DNA of 64,000 nucleotides from Forficula auricularia (lineage: Eukaryota > Arthropoda > Insecta > Dermaptera > Forficulidae), in NCBI GenBank assembly GCA_024734495.1, contig JALMQS010000225.1, forward strand, positions 11,871,573 to 11,935,572, read 5' to 3'. Below, piece after piece: positions 1 through 10,325 of this stretch. The position numbers and the translations under genes were made by a program. Each line of letters starts with the position of its first letter. Position 1 is the stretch's first letter. Below the pieces are notes generated by a model. It ran no database searches. It was not told where the DNA came from and was given only the letters and a program-made list of their open reading frames with translations.

Positions 1-615
1 CCTTTTCATTTTCATTGTATGCCTAATTTTAATTTGAAGTAAAGTGTAAATAATAAAGCAGTTGTATTATTTTAAACAATTTTATTACCGTATATAAAAA
101 CAACCAAAGCAGTTTTATCCGGTCACTCTTAAATAAAATAGAAAAAAATTAAAATGTAAATTTTGTACAGAGTTTTTTTTATGAACAAAGAAGTGAAATA
201 ATTAACTCACGTTTGTTTCCTCAAAATAAACTTGCACCACTTTAAAAATCGACGATCCCTTCGAATCAGTGATCAAAGTTCTAGCAAACAATATTTCATC
301 GGTAATTTCCTTTTGTTCATTGATAACCTCATATAAGCTAATAAAATTGCTTTGTTATCAATCACAGTTGATTCATCAATCTGCAATGCAAATTTACTTT
401 TTTTCAACAAATTGGTGAGTTTGGATTCAACGTCCTGCCATTTCGTCAATTCGCCTCGAAACAGTATTGTTGCTCAAACTTCTACTGTACAGTACTATTT
501 TAATTTTTTCCCCTTTGAAAATTCATCGCCCCCAAATCGCCCCCACTTATTTATTGCCCCCTAATAATCCAAATCGCCAACTTGGGGGCGATCGCCCCCA
601 GGTTGGGAACCACTG
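1..615. mobile_element. hAT DNA transposon, left end outside window
   Basis: The right end reads GGTTGGGAACCACTG and is followed by CTCTAGAG, a likely 8-bp TSD, as expected for hAT elements. The first 180 and last 130 bases closely match the complete short element at 44441-44928. Unlike that copy, this one keeps an internal stretch with transposase remnants on the minus strand. The left terminus lies before base 1, so the TSD cannot be confirmed. Confidence 0.8.
205..455 (-). pseudogene. hAT transposase fragment (ZBED5-like)
   Basis: Reading the minus strand from about 453 gives a stretch containing FALQIDEST and then ILLAYMR. After a frame change near 330 it continues with IFKVVQVYFEETN. 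These resemble the start of the catalytic RNase H-like fold in the ZBED5/FAM200 group of hAT transposases, where the first catalytic Asp lies in a D-E-S-T context. Only about 80 codons remain, in two frames, without a BED zinc finger or C-terminal dimerisation domain, so it cannot be functional. It lies inside the hAT element ending at 615 and runs opposite to the displayed strand. A related C-terminal fragment is at 43770-44200. The assignment rests on motif recognition. Confidence 0.7.
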
Positions 616-1354
616 CTCTAGAGCAATGTCTGGACTCGCCTAGCTCTTACGCAGCTTTCATTCTTCTGCGTGCAAATTGTTGCCTAAATACAGGCGCACC
701 AACGTCATAAATCAATTTCAAATTGAGACTACATTTTTCAATTAGTACAGTTATTTATATATATTTTATAATTCACTATTTTTCTTTTAAGCGCAAAAAA
801 CATTGAATTAATTAAAAAGCTCTAATTGAAAAAATAATTCAAATTCAAGTTCGATTTCAGACAAGAGCTACAATATTCAATTATTTTTTCACTCTTGATT
901 TTAAAAGATAAAAGAATTGACTATTTGCTGATAAAATGAAAAGAAAAATTATTATTCTTTACTCTGGCCAATGGGTAAAGTTCTCTAAGCGGCCGAAATA
1001 TTGAATTTATTCAAAAATTCACTCAAAAATACTAAATATTTGTCTTATTCTTATTATCAATTATGTCTATTAAATACATCTACCCAAACATTTTTGAAAA
1101 AATAATAATAATAATCTAGACGTTTTCTAATATAAAAATATTGAAATAAAATTTTGTAAAATATTTTATATTAAATTTTTAGAATTTATATATTGTAAAA
1201 TGCACATACTATATACTGGTATTTATATATTGTGTCAACTAGGTGATTTCAGGGTGGAGGAAAAAATGAGCAAAGAAATTAATATATTCACTTTTAAAAG
1301 ATATGAGAAGTAAAATATGTAGAGTCAATGGTCAAATATCCCGAATGATTTATC
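616..1354. other. AT-rich stretch, nothing recognised
   Basis: Apart from the TSD of the preceding hAT element this stretch is very AT-rich, with no convincing coding potential, terminal repeats or RNA structure. Confidence 0.5.
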
Positions 1355-1500
1355 CGAGGGGTGAACCGCGACCTAAAATCGTGTACACCTACTTCCACTC
1401 CCACTTTCATTTCCAAGTAGAAGACAATAAATTATCTAATGAATTCCAAAGGAATTCCAAAGACGGTGTACACCTAATTCCAATCGCGGTTCACCCCTCG
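1355..1500. mobile_element. MITE, CGAGGGG family (copy 1)
   Basis: This 146-bp palindromic element starts CGAGGGGTGAACCGC and ends with the inverse, GCGGTTCACCCCTCG. It is bounded by a perfect 8-bp TSD, GATTTATC (1347-1354 and 1501-1508). The subterminal GTGTACACCTA motif is also inverted. Copies at 6106-6390 and 19762-19927 have the same ends and their own perfect 8-bp TSDs. The TSD length suggests mobilisation by a hAT-type transposase. It has no coding capacity. Confidence 0.88.
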
Positions 1501-3024
1501 GATTTATCCCTCTGACCAGGGACTTGAATTCACATGATAAGTCTTCATCGTAGTCCATTTACAATGAATAGATAATTATTTATTTTAAACACTTCTATTC
1601 GTTTTAATAACAAATTGGTTAAGAAAGATAAGAAAGAGATTAAATATTATTTTTGATTAAAAAAACGTTGTTGTTAAAGAAATATCAACATTTTAATGTC
1701 AACGCCTTGACATATAAATGGGTGTTCGGGCTGTTAGTAGCGTGTCAGGCTGAAATTTATATAATGCAGATTATTAAGTGTTTTTATCAAGAGTGATTGG
1801 TCTCTCGGGTTCGAACTTATCATGGTTTTTGACAAGAGTTGCCATAGTCTCAAGCGAGATTAAATTCACCAATAAGAAAACACACCAGGAGACAGAAAAT
1901 CACCGTTTAGACTCTAGAGAGTAAAATACAGAATATATACTTTAGGCATACTATTTATTTAAGAATATAATAAAAGGAAAACGATTAAAACTTGAAATTT
2001 ATGTTATATTTGCTAGATTTTACCTATAATACAAAGCCATTACTCTGGGAGTATGGCCGTTACGTTTCTAATGAAGCTAAGTCTCCACTATCATTATTTA
2101 GATGTTTTCACTCAATTCAAATTCGAAAGGCTGTAAAAATACCAACAGCACATATAGGGTCACCTACCTCAGAACAAACCGCGCCACATGTTGCTTAACT
2201 TCGGTAATCTTTTGGGAAACATTGCTTTGAACGCGTTAACGTTGTTGGGTATGGAACGTACACCACAGCCTTGGAATGTTTAAATCAGTGGTTCTTAATT
2301 AATCCCTGAAGTTAGGCAACAAATGGCGCAGTGTATTCTGAGGCAGCTTAATCTCAGACATCGTCTGTTGTGGCATTTTTACGGAATTTACAATTGAGGC
2401 GTTCAAAAGCAGAGTGGACCAACCCACAAATTTCATTTTCGCTAATAAACCTCTGTAATCAAGTAGGTTTTTGATAAAACTAAATAGACTTAGTGGTCCA
2501 AACTTAGTTTTGAAACGTCCTTCTAGGTTACAGCACAGGTACCACTTTTGCCTGCAAGGTTTACCTCTATTTTGCTGGAGGATTTCTCATAAAATAACCA
2601 AAAGAGGGATGGTCCACTCTAATTTTGAACTCCTCAATTCACATAGCTGTGTTGAGTTCATTAAAATTGATTGTGAGAAGGGGGGGAGCTTACAGATAAA
2701 TACTCTGATTTACGATCTTCTGTCTTTGCTAGAAACACAACGACTTATTATTTATGACATTGCCAGTGTAATAATATAATATACTAGCCAAAATTCTACG
2801 TCAAAATTAAATGTTTTCTTTTACTTATGTTATTGTCTTTGCAAAAATAGATTTGCTACAGTTCTAATGATTAGTAGTTTAAATATATAGATCAAAGTCT
2901 TCTTGCTCTTGGTGCTGCTGTTGTTTCCTCTATGGAACTCATATCATGCAAGTCAGACTCAACCTTCTGTTAACTTTTTATTTTAATTATATCTTAACCA
3001 AATTAAAAAAAATATATAAAATTA
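1501..3024. other. Intergenic, no recognised gene
   Basis: Bases 2000-2750 are slightly less AT-rich and hold open frames of up to about 100 codons, but none shows a recognisable domain or biased codon use. A weak tRNA B-box-like string lies near 1808 without a matching A box. Confidence 0.4.
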
Positions 3025-3097
3025 TTGGATAAAAAATACTTGGTAGGTTTTTCACATTAAGATATACAGAATTTATTTTTGGAGAATCTTTAATCTC

Positions 3098-3132
3098 GAT
3101 ATATATATTTCGGGTGACTAACCCATCTTCAG
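3098..3132 (-). ncRNA. Hammerhead ribozyme, PLE family 1, left arm
   Basis: On the minus strand the core runs CTGAAGA, a stem II closed by GGGT/ACCC, then GAAA and a short AT stem III ending at the UC cleavage site. All conserved core positions (CUGANGA, GAAA, UH) are present. It is the mirror partner of the motif at 4037-4071. Confidence 0.8.
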
Positions 3133-3154
3133 GAGAAACAGAATTTCGATACCA

Positions 3155-3763
3155 ATGGACACTTCAGATTTTAACAATGAACTAAATATCATTTATAATA
3201 TAGCTGTGAATAATGGCTACAACACACTGATAATTAATAAAATTTACAAAAAAATTAATCGAAAAATAAGTATCTCTCACACACACTCACTAAATTCCGG
3301 AACTGATAAAATATTTAAAAGACTCCCCTTCATTTCGAACCACGTTACAAACCCTATAGCTTCAACTCTTAGAACATCTGGTATAACTCCTGCTTTATAT
3401 AATAAAAACACTTTAGGTTCACAACTAATTAACAATAAATTAGACAAAATTGACAAATTAGATAAATCAGGTGTATATAAATTGACTTATGATAATTGCG
3501 ACGCAATCTACATAGGACAAACTGGACGCTCTTTTAGAACTCGCTACTCGGAACATGAAAGAGCCTTTAATAGTCTTAGCAGATCAGATGATATTAATAT
3601 GGAATCTACTTCTACCTTCGCCAATCATCTACATTTGAATAAACACACCTCTTCTATTAGCCACCTCGTTCCGTTACATTTCGAAAGAAAGGGCTTACGT
3701 TTAGATTTTTTAGAGTCAACGGAAATAAAATTAGCTCCATCAAATAAAACGAATATATACTAA
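3155..3763 (+). CDS. PLE GIY-YIG endonuclease domain (partial ORF)
   Basis: The 202-residue frame is uninterrupted. It contains GVYKL at residues 106-110 and YIGQTGRSF at 119-127, followed by R128, R130 and YSEH, the hallmark of the GIY-YIG nuclease fused to Penelope-like reverse transcriptases. Downstream, an H-L-H-L pattern near 158-161 and LDFLESTEI (184-191) supply the expected His and the likely metal-binding Glu. Residues 55-100 resemble the linker that precedes this domain in PLE proteins. The given Met is only the first in frame, 23 bases past the left hammerhead core; the reverse transcriptase part is absent, so the true start is lost. In a full PLE this nuclease nicks the target site for target-primed reverse transcription. 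Lack of stops suggests a fairly recent insertion. Confidence 0.85.
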   Translation: MDTSDFNNELNIIYNIAVNNGYNTLIINKIYKKINRKISISHTHSLNSGTDKIFKRLPFISNHVTNPIASTLRTSGITPALYNKNTLGSQLINNKLDKIDKLDKSGVYKLTYDNCDAIYIGQTGRSFRTRYSEHERAFNSLSRSDDINMESTSTFANHLHLNKHTSSISHLVPLHFERKGLRLDFLESTEIKLAPSNKTNIY

Positions 3764-4036
3764 ATAATCAATTAGAAGTTAAGAAAAGTACAATCATTGA
3801 TTACATTCTTTAAATATTTGCAAATTTATTTTCATTAATTCTCCCCCCCCCCCTATATCTACCTGAGTGTAAATCCTCATTTCTCAGAAGGCCATTCAAA
3901 ATTAAACAAAATAGACTTCCTACCTTTCTCCCTCCACTAATTTTAAATATTTACCCTTTTGTTATCTTAAAAATAAATTTTACCATTGACTTGTATTCAA
4001 ATTCGACTTATCCAGGTCAGTTACTTTCTGTTTCTC

Positions 4037-4071
4037 CTGAAGATGGGTTAGTCACCCGAAATATATATATC
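4037..4071 (+). ncRNA. Hammerhead ribozyme, PLE family 1, right arm
   Basis: CTGAAGA, stem II GGGT/ACCC with a 5-nt loop, GAAA, then a 3-bp AT stem III with a 4-nt loop and the UC cleavage site. Stem I can begin with four pairs: GAGA after the cleavage site against TCTC just before CTGAAGA. This is a complete type I hammerhead. Confidence 0.85.
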
Positions 4072-4266
4072 GAGATTAAAGATTCTCCAAAAATAAATTC
4101 GTTTTATTTTTTATATCTTAATGTGAAACCTACCAAGTATTTTTTATCCAATAATTTTTAAAAAATGTTTCACCAAGTACAAACACCAAATTCCTTAAAA
4201 ACTAATAAAAATATATAAAAAAATATGATATAATTGAAGAATAATTTTCAAACGAAAATATCATTA

Positions 4267-4961
4267 GCCAAAGAAAATAAACTGCAACGGATCGTTGCTA
4301 AACTTTATCCAAAGTCATTTGAATTATCAATATTTTTATTCCTATATTATTAATCATATATCACTGCATATTTGCGGTCCTTGATTAAAATAGAATAATA
4401 AAGAATTTAAAAAAAGTACGATCTTACTCTAGAGTAAAGTACTTTAAAATATAATTTTACTAAAAACTTTATTTAACCTTTTTTGTGGTCCCCAAGGTAT
4501 TTAATTAGGATATTAAATTTCATCAAAATTGGTTAAGTCATTTTCAAGATATTTAGAAAAAACTAAAAAAGTACCGAAATAAAGTACTAATGTTTGTGGG
4601 CCGATATGTACCAAAAACTAATCAGCGCTTCATTTTGTTAAACTAATGGTAGGTTTTCAATTTCATTTCAATCGGTGCAACGGTGTGGAAAAAATCGTGG
4701 GCCAAAAAAGCGATAACATACATACATACATCCATACGCACGCACTAAATGAAAAAATCGCACTTTTTGGCCTCTCGACGAGACCCCATGTAATTTTTGG
4801 CAAAACCGTCACGTGCTAAAATTCAACCTAATTGAATACTACAATTTGTGACTTTAATTGAGTCCATGGGTTCCGTAGTCTTTGCCTGAGGACCCTTTGA
4901 AGCCACGCTTGCCCCGAGAGCGATTGCAATACTTTACCCATGCTTTGCATTGGATAAAAGT
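4267..4961 (-). mobile_element. Helentron-like non-autonomous element, family H2, minus copy
   Basis: Inverse copy of the element at 33905-35010. It has the subterminal inverted repeat ACTTTATCCAA (4302-4312) and its partner near 4950-4961, a 3' hairpin GCAACG/CGTTGC (4284-4298) outside the repeat, and a CATA/CATC microsatellite near 4720-4735. Subterminal inverted repeats, an internal microsatellite and a 3' hairpin are the published layout of HINE/DINE-1 elements. It lacks about 400 bp present in the 34-kb copy and is fused directly to an H1 fragment. Confidence 0.65.
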
Positions 4962-5168
4962 AAAAACAATTATTATCTCAAAAAATATAATTTCTTTGAT
5001 GTTAACTTATTAGAGCTTTTTTGTAGAGCGAAATGCCATGGTTTCGCTCAATTTTTTTTAATCAATATAGTTTCAGCCGTTTTTGAGATATTTCGAAAAA
5101 AAATGAGGAAAAACACTTTTTTCATGCACGATTACAATACTTGACCATACCCTGTATTGTAAAGTAAA
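4962..5168 (-). mobile_element. Helentron-like family H1, 5' fragment fused to H2
   Basis: From about 4967 the sequence matches the inverse of the left third of family H1 (compare 54695-54870), ending in TGTATTGTAAAGT near 5165. Only this end of H1 is present, joined to the H2 end across a few bases. Confidence 0.65.
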
Positions 5169-6105
5169 AATTGGCTTGCAATTATTTGAAAGACTACAAC
5201 CACCTTATAATGAAAATAATATTTTGATGAAACAGAAATCCCTTTCCTTCACATTTAAAGTCACTTTTTAATTTTGTAGCATGTAAATAATTCAGTATTA
5301 ATTTACCCAAGGGACAAAAACTATACTTTAAATAAAATATCAAAATATTGTTTTCCTAGCCTGAATTGATGGAATCTTAGAATCTTTGAAATAGGAAAAA
5401 GAATACGAGAATGTTTACGTAAAGAATTTATTATGCATATGTGATTCTCTTCTTCTGTTGTTTTCTTTTTTCTTTTCTATTGCTTTTTGCATTGAGAATA
5501 ATTTAAGAGTCTGACAAGAGAGAAAGAGAGAGAGCTCCCGCAATTCACTGTGTTACTTGTTTTATTTATTTATTTTTGTTTTATATTTACTTTATTATTA
5601 TTATTTTTTTTATTTTATTTTAGAGTTATTTTGAAATAAAGGAATTTTATACGATTAAATTCACAGCAAATTTTTTAATTTTCCTTTGGTCTTATCACAT
5701 TGAGGGCTTTTATCTCCAAGCTTCTAAAAATTTCTTCTATGGCAAAGTATACGATTCTCTTAATAGATGGAAATCGGATTGTCAACAAAAAAGTGGTCCT
5801 TATCCCCTGAACGCAAAAAGTGACCAAAAATCCGTTGCTCGGTGCTTATCAATATTAACCCGAAGAGCAATAAAATTCAAAAATAAATATCGATTAGAAT
5901 GAGTAGGTATACAGCAAGCTTTGGTTAGAAATCACATAAACAAAAGTATCCCTTTTACTTTAGTATTTTTTTTTTCAATTATCTCTAGAAAGATTTTTTG
6001 TTTTAAATCAGTTTGTGTAAATTTCTTCAACAGGTGTAAATTTTATTAAGATTGAAATTAAGAGAGGGAGTTAATTAAGCGTATTGCAAAAGCATTTGCA
6101 ACACC
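5169..6105. other. AT-rich spacer
   Basis: Low-complexity T-rich stretches (5450-5640) and no recognisable gene. The last eight bases, GCAACACC, are the left TSD of the next element. Confidence 0.5.
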
Positions 6106-6390
6106 CGAAGGATGAACCGCAATTGGAAGTAGGTGTACACCTCTTTGGAAGCATTTTGGAAGTACTTGGAAATATTGGGAAGTGTTTGGAAATATTTGGA
6201 AGTACTTTGAAATATTTGGAACTGCTTGGGAGAATTTGGAAGTACTTGGAAATATTTGGGAGTGCTTTGAAATGTTGGAAGTACTTGGAAATATTGGGGA
6301 GCGCTTGGAAATATTTGGAAGTACTTGGAAATATTTTGAAGTACAAGTGAAAGTAGGTGTACAGCATATTAGGTCTCGGTTCTCCTCTCG
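6106..6390. mobile_element. MITE, CGAGGGG family (copy 2) with expanded centre
   Basis: The ends are CGAAGGATGAACCGC and a decayed inverse ending CTCCTCTCG. Perfect 8-bp TSDs GCAACACC lie at 6098-6105 and 6391-6398. It keeps the inward GTAGGTGTACA motifs of the family, but its centre has been replaced or expanded by a 20-bp tandem repeat, so it is 285 bp long rather than about 150. Confidence 0.85.
6151..6345. repeat. 20-bp minisatellite inside MITE
   Basis: About ten imperfect units of GGAAGTACTTGGAAATATTT and close variants. It produces open frames on both strands rich in repeated short peptides; these are repeat artefacts. The unit resembles the TTGGAATT/AATTCCAA motifs in the centre of the unexpanded family members. 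Confidence 0.9.
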
Positions 6391-6722
6391 GCAACACCTA
6401 TATCTCAGAAATGTTAAGTCACACAGCATTGAAATTGCCTAGCACCCTAAGCGTCTTTTGTTTTTTTGCTATTTTCTCAAAAAATGTCTTTAAAGATGTT
6501 CTTAATCTACGTGCTTATTAACTAATATAAGTTCTCAAATTGTATAAATTTTTAATAAAGAGAAATCAATGAGGTTGTTCTCTGCTTGATGTAAATAAAA
6601 ATATGTGTATATCTAATTTATTTGTTATAGACTATTGGTATCTGTCAGTTCGTAAACAGCGCTGACTGGTGGTAAAAATAAAAACTAACTCATGCGGGTC
6701 ATATTTATTTTTATTTTATAAA
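6391..6722. other. AT-rich spacer with short repeat
   Basis: Contains TTCTCTGCTTGATGTAAATA near 6576-6595, a motif recurring at about 14412, 39705 and 49738. No gene seen. Confidence 0.4.
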
Positions 6723-6968
6723 GAGAATTATTTAAAAAAAAAAGATATTTTTTTATTTTTTATTTTTTTTATTTATTTATTATCACCGGGAAAAAAGCCC
6801 ATTTAAGACAGCACATCAGTAAAGTATTAGTAAGTAGGGTTAGTGAGGGAGCCGAGTTTTAGCCTGCCGAAATTGTATATGCTAGCCAGGCTCGAACCTG
6901 GGTCTCCCGCTTGAACATAGTCATCAACGATGCTGAAGCCTAGCCAGCTCGGACAACTCTTCTCCCCA
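6723..6968 (-). mobile_element. tRNA-derived SINE
   Basis: On the minus strand the head carries an A-box-like GGCTAGGCTTCAG (plus 6933-6945) and a B-box GGTTCGAGCC (plus 6889-6898) at tRNA-like spacing. A unique body of about 100 bp follows, then an A/T-rich tail (AAATAAATAA type) at 6723-6785. This is the layout of a tRNA-derived SINE transcribed by RNA polymerase III. No flanking duplication was identified. Confidence 0.65.
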
Positions 6969-8054
6969 AAAAAAGATATACTTATGTATATTATTAGTTT
7001 GTTTATTTCTAATAGACTATTTTATTCAATAATTAAGTGCTTTATTTAAATATTCTTAGCATCTCAATTTTTAAAAATTATTCCCTGCATGATTGATAAC
7101 TGTGGAGCTTACCAGTTTGTTTTAGTTATATTTTTGAGCACGAGATTGCGTAGTGGCAAGAACCACTTACTTACCAATTGCATTAAAAATTGTTACAAAC
7201 GTTTGACCTTCATCAGTCTTTTTAACTAGAAATATTTTATCTATTATTTCTCATGGATTCAAATACCCGATTGGATATACATAGATATATTAAATTCGTT
7301 TTGTTGTAATAGTAGGCTGCCCACAAAAAACTATCGTTATTTATTTATATACATTTTAATAGATAGTGAAATTTTTATATATACCTACCTAATACTCCCT
7401 TTGAATTTTACTTGTTGGAAATGGGATGTTGATTTAAGCGAGCAGAGGTGGCTAAATTGAAAGGCATCATTATTTAATCCATTGACTTGTACTCTGAGCT
7501 ATAGCTACATATGTATACCTCTAATATAGCTATGATGTATATGGGCAGGTCACTAGAAAGGGCGGGTGTGATTAATCATATGAAAGCCGTCTCGTATTAT
7601 CAACAACTGAATGACACATAGTTACACTGACAAATGGTGGTAGTTAGGTCCGATGAAAAAATGTAACAATCCAATGGTCATTTCCGAACTTCATTTCGGA
7701 TTTATTTTTACTTTCACTAACATATATGCCTATATCTAATTCCGTAGGTAAGTGGAAATATTTAATAAAGCAAACAGAATAATATGCAGGGGAGAAAAAC
7801 AAACAAAAAAACAAGCTTTTATTTCAAATCACTCAAATAGTAGAAAATAAATTATTCTTCGGTAACTTAAAAATTTCCATTTTCATCACATTGATAAAAG
7901 TAAATGCGTGGGGCCTTATTTTAATTAATTAATTTTAAGAGACAACAAAAGCCTCCGCGTTTTTATTTTTAATCATGTGAATATGGAAATTTCTTACTAC
8001 TGAAGAAGAATTTATTTTCTACTTATTAGAGCATATTGAAATAAACACTTTTTC
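6969..8054. other. Intergenic, nothing recognised
   Basis: AT-rich sequence without convincing coding potential or terminal repeats. Confidence 0.45.
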
Positions 8055-8845
8055 ACTTTACCATACAGAAATTATACACATGTAATTATGTAATCAAACT
8101 TGAGGAGAGTACAAAATTTCAATAATATAGCTTAAATGGATTATGAGATATGGACCTGAGAAAAGAGCTAATTTTGGCACTCATTCACTGACTCATTCAT
8201 TCACCCACTCATCAAAACAGAGTACCCCCAATTTCATGAAATTTCGCCTGCTAGTAGACACAAACAAAGGAAAAATTCAAACTTTCTACTTTCGACTCCT
8301 TCAAAATGTAATCGTGCATAAAAAAGTGGGTTTTTTCCTTCTTTTTTTCGAAATATCTCAAAAACGGCGGAAACCATTTTGATTAAAAAAATTGAGAAAA
8401 ACCATGGCATTTCGCTCTACAAAAAAGCCCTAATAAGTAAAAATTATATTTTTCGAGATAATAATTGTTTTGTCAAAATGTCTGTTAGTTAGTCTGTGCG
8501 TTATCAAATTTTTGTGGACGAGCTAGCTCAAAAACTAGTGTGAATACCAAAATCAAATTTCACACATAGTTTTGGCCCATTGAGATTAAGAGCTGATTAG
8601 ATTTTGGCGCATATAGACCCAAAATTAAAGGGGGTGAGGAGGGGGTTAAAACTTAAAAATCTAGGCCATATGAGCAAACTCAACCGAATTTTGTATACAA
8701 AATCAGTGAGACCCCAGAAGTCTAAAAATGCAAAAACTAACCCAACTCCCCTACATTATTATAAATAATTTTATTAAATATTAAATATAAGTTGTATGGC
8801 AAAGTCAAGTGGATGGCCACATCAGAAGACGTCAGATTATTTTAA
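8055..8845 (+). mobile_element. Helentron-like family H1, plus copy
   Basis: Bases 8300-8845 match the H1 consensus in order: CGAAATATCTCAAAAACGG, TTTTGTCAAAATGTCTGTTAG, the G-rich AATTAAAGGGGGTG tract, then the right subterminal repeat (TGTATGGCAAAGT) and the tail with GTGGATGGCCAC hairpin potential. The left repeat ACTTTACCATACA is at 8055-8067, but the next 230 bases differ from other copies and may be an insertion. Confidence 0.6.
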
Positions 8846-9470
8846 TATATTGTTATTTTATACGTTTTAGGACTTGTGCTTGATTTTGGGTAGAAAAAAC
8901 TCTGAGTCTTTTTCATGTGTATTTCAAATATCCTCAATTGTATTTCAGAAAATGCCAATCGATTAGTTAGTTGGTTATGTATGTTTATTTTCTGAAATAC
9001 AAGTGAAATTTTCTAATATTCAATTGAGAATAATTCTGAAATACAATTGGGATTTTCTAAAATTAACTTGATATTTTCTGAAATATAATTGTAAAAGGTG
9101 TAGTAGTGTTTAAATTATATGATATCTTTCAAGTCATGAGATCTCCAGTTAATTTTTACATTAAATTATTTAAAGCTTATTAATTTATCTCGATTAATTT
9201 CTAAAAGGTGAGGAAATATTGTTTTTTTCGCTAATACATTATATATGGTAAATGTGCGAAAAATTGGCTCGGTAAAAGTCGAAATCACAAGATTCTACGC
9301 AGACAAACAGTCATATGTACAGAGGAACATAGTTAAATAAAATTATATAATATATTATTATATTAAAATTTAATAGTAACTTAATTAAAAACGAATCTAA
9401 AAATTTGATTATCTTTTTAGAAAATAGATAGAATTTTTTTCAAAAAAATCAACTCGGGATGTAGAACCAA
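8846..9470. other. AT-rich spacer with short inverted repeats
   Basis: CTGAAATACAATTG and its inverse recur several times between 8925 and 9095. No element boundary or gene was recognised. Confidence 0.4.
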
Positions 9471-9477
9471 TGTATAT

Positions 9478-9690
9478 TAAGAGAGAAAGAATTTATATTT
9501 TTTAGGCCAGAATCTAGGATTTAAATAGTAAGTATATTTATATTGCGTTTCAGAGGGATTCATCCCCACGGAAAGCACCTTAGTTCTCGGCTCCCGGGGG
9601 ATGAATCCCTCTGAAGCGCAATATGAAAATATTCTCTACTAAAAAATCCTAGATTCTGGCCTAAAAATGTAAATTCTTTCTCTCTTAATT
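9478..9690. mobile_element. Foldback palindrome with CAGAGGGATTCATCCCC core
   Basis: Two arms of about 100 bp (9478-9578 and 9595-9690) are near-complementary and meet at a short centre of about 28 bp. The inner motif AGAGGGATTCATCCCC is shared with the element at 45905-46105. No coding capacity. Confidence 0.7.
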
Positions 9691-9744
9691 AATAACTGTT
9701 TATCAGTGTACAAGTTTCCTTAATTCGAACTAGTAATTTTGTTT

Positions 9745-10325
9745 ATTGGGCCTCCGAGGAGCCTCTTACAAAGATAAAGCTCATTACACAAACTTCACAC
9801 TTTCAGCTTCAGAACAAATAAATTCAAATTCAGAGCAGGTGGATGAGAGAGCCAGGATTAATCCTGATTCACATTTCACATTTTTTTTTTGTATTTACAA
9901 TTAATAATCATACGCCACCCGCTCTATATGTTCTTCTGCTGAAAGTGTAAAAATTAAGGAGAGATACCCTCATCGCCCTATATGTCAAATTGTTTATTGT
10001 TTTTTGGGATATACCCAGGGCGATGAGGGACCCCACCGCTTTATGCCACCACACTCCCTTCCACGAGAGTGTGATGGCCTCGACCCTGACCGAGCCCGCC
10101 CCGACGCCAAATCGCTCCGCAATATTGTCCACCAGACTGGAGTTGCCCCTATATTTTTCTATTTTGTTTCGGTGGGCAAGCACGAAGACGATCTGGACGT
10201 CCAAAACCCACACCACCCCCGACGCATCCTTTGCCACGATGTCTAGCTTTCTATTGCCTGCCGAGCTGGAGTACAAGTACTCCAACTCGACACGCATTCC
10301 CTTTTTGATCAAATCATCGGCCAGA
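9745..10325 (-). mobile_element. R2/NeSL-type non-LTR retrotransposon, 5'-truncated
   Basis: Minus-strand 3' end of the family also present at 29270-32572. It holds the endonuclease end of the ORF and a 3' UTR whose last part (GCCTCCGAGGAGCC on the plus strand at 9750-9763) matches the end of the other copy. An A-run in the 3' UTR (plus 9882-9892) is also shared. Severe 5' truncation is usual for target-primed reverse transcription. It does not lie in rDNA. Confidence 0.8.
9908..10312 (-). pseudogene. R2-type restriction-like endonuclease, C-terminal fragment
   Basis: The 134-codon open frame starts with VELEYLYSS and contains RKLDIVA about residue 21 and WVLDVQIV about residue 34. This is the (K/R)PD...D motif of the PD-(D/E)XK-type endonuclease at the C terminus of R2, R4 and NeSL elements. 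The RNSSL-containing helix and the VEAITLSWKGVWW strand also fit; R2 proteins have a comparable LTLNWRG. In those elements the domain makes the target nick that primes reverse transcription. Zinc knuckle and reverse transcriptase are missing through 5' truncation, so it is a dead copy despite the open frame. Leu replaces Pro in the KPD motif. Confidence 0.75.

Larger units (their letters stand above)
3025..4200 (+). mobile_element. Penelope-like element, truncated, with inverted terminal repeats
   Basis: Inverted arms of about 110 bp (3025-3135 and 4030-4160) flank an open frame for a PLE-type GIY-YIG endonuclease. Each arm holds a hammerhead ribozyme motif, and the arms share the string GATAAAAAATACTTGGTAGG in opposite orientation. 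Downstream at 4163-4197 is a terminal motif (GTTTCACCAAG plus CACCAAATTCCTTAAA) that recurs beside other PLE pieces. The reverse transcriptase half of the protein is missing, so the copy is not autonomous. PLEs are known to carry terminal repeats (pLTRs), often inverted or partly duplicated, with hammerhead ribozymes. Confidence 0.85.

Noticed and set aside
1790..1870. tRNA-like B box near GGTTCGAAC
   Set aside because: No A box at the right distance and no cloverleaf closure.
2280..2310. CAGTGGTTCTTAA as a hAT terminus
   Set aside because: No inverted partner or 8-bp TSD found nearby.
6058..6442. Overlapping open frames of 86-123 codons on both strands
   Set aside because: They arise from the 20-bp minisatellite, whose period keeps frames open; the peptides are repetitive and without a domain.
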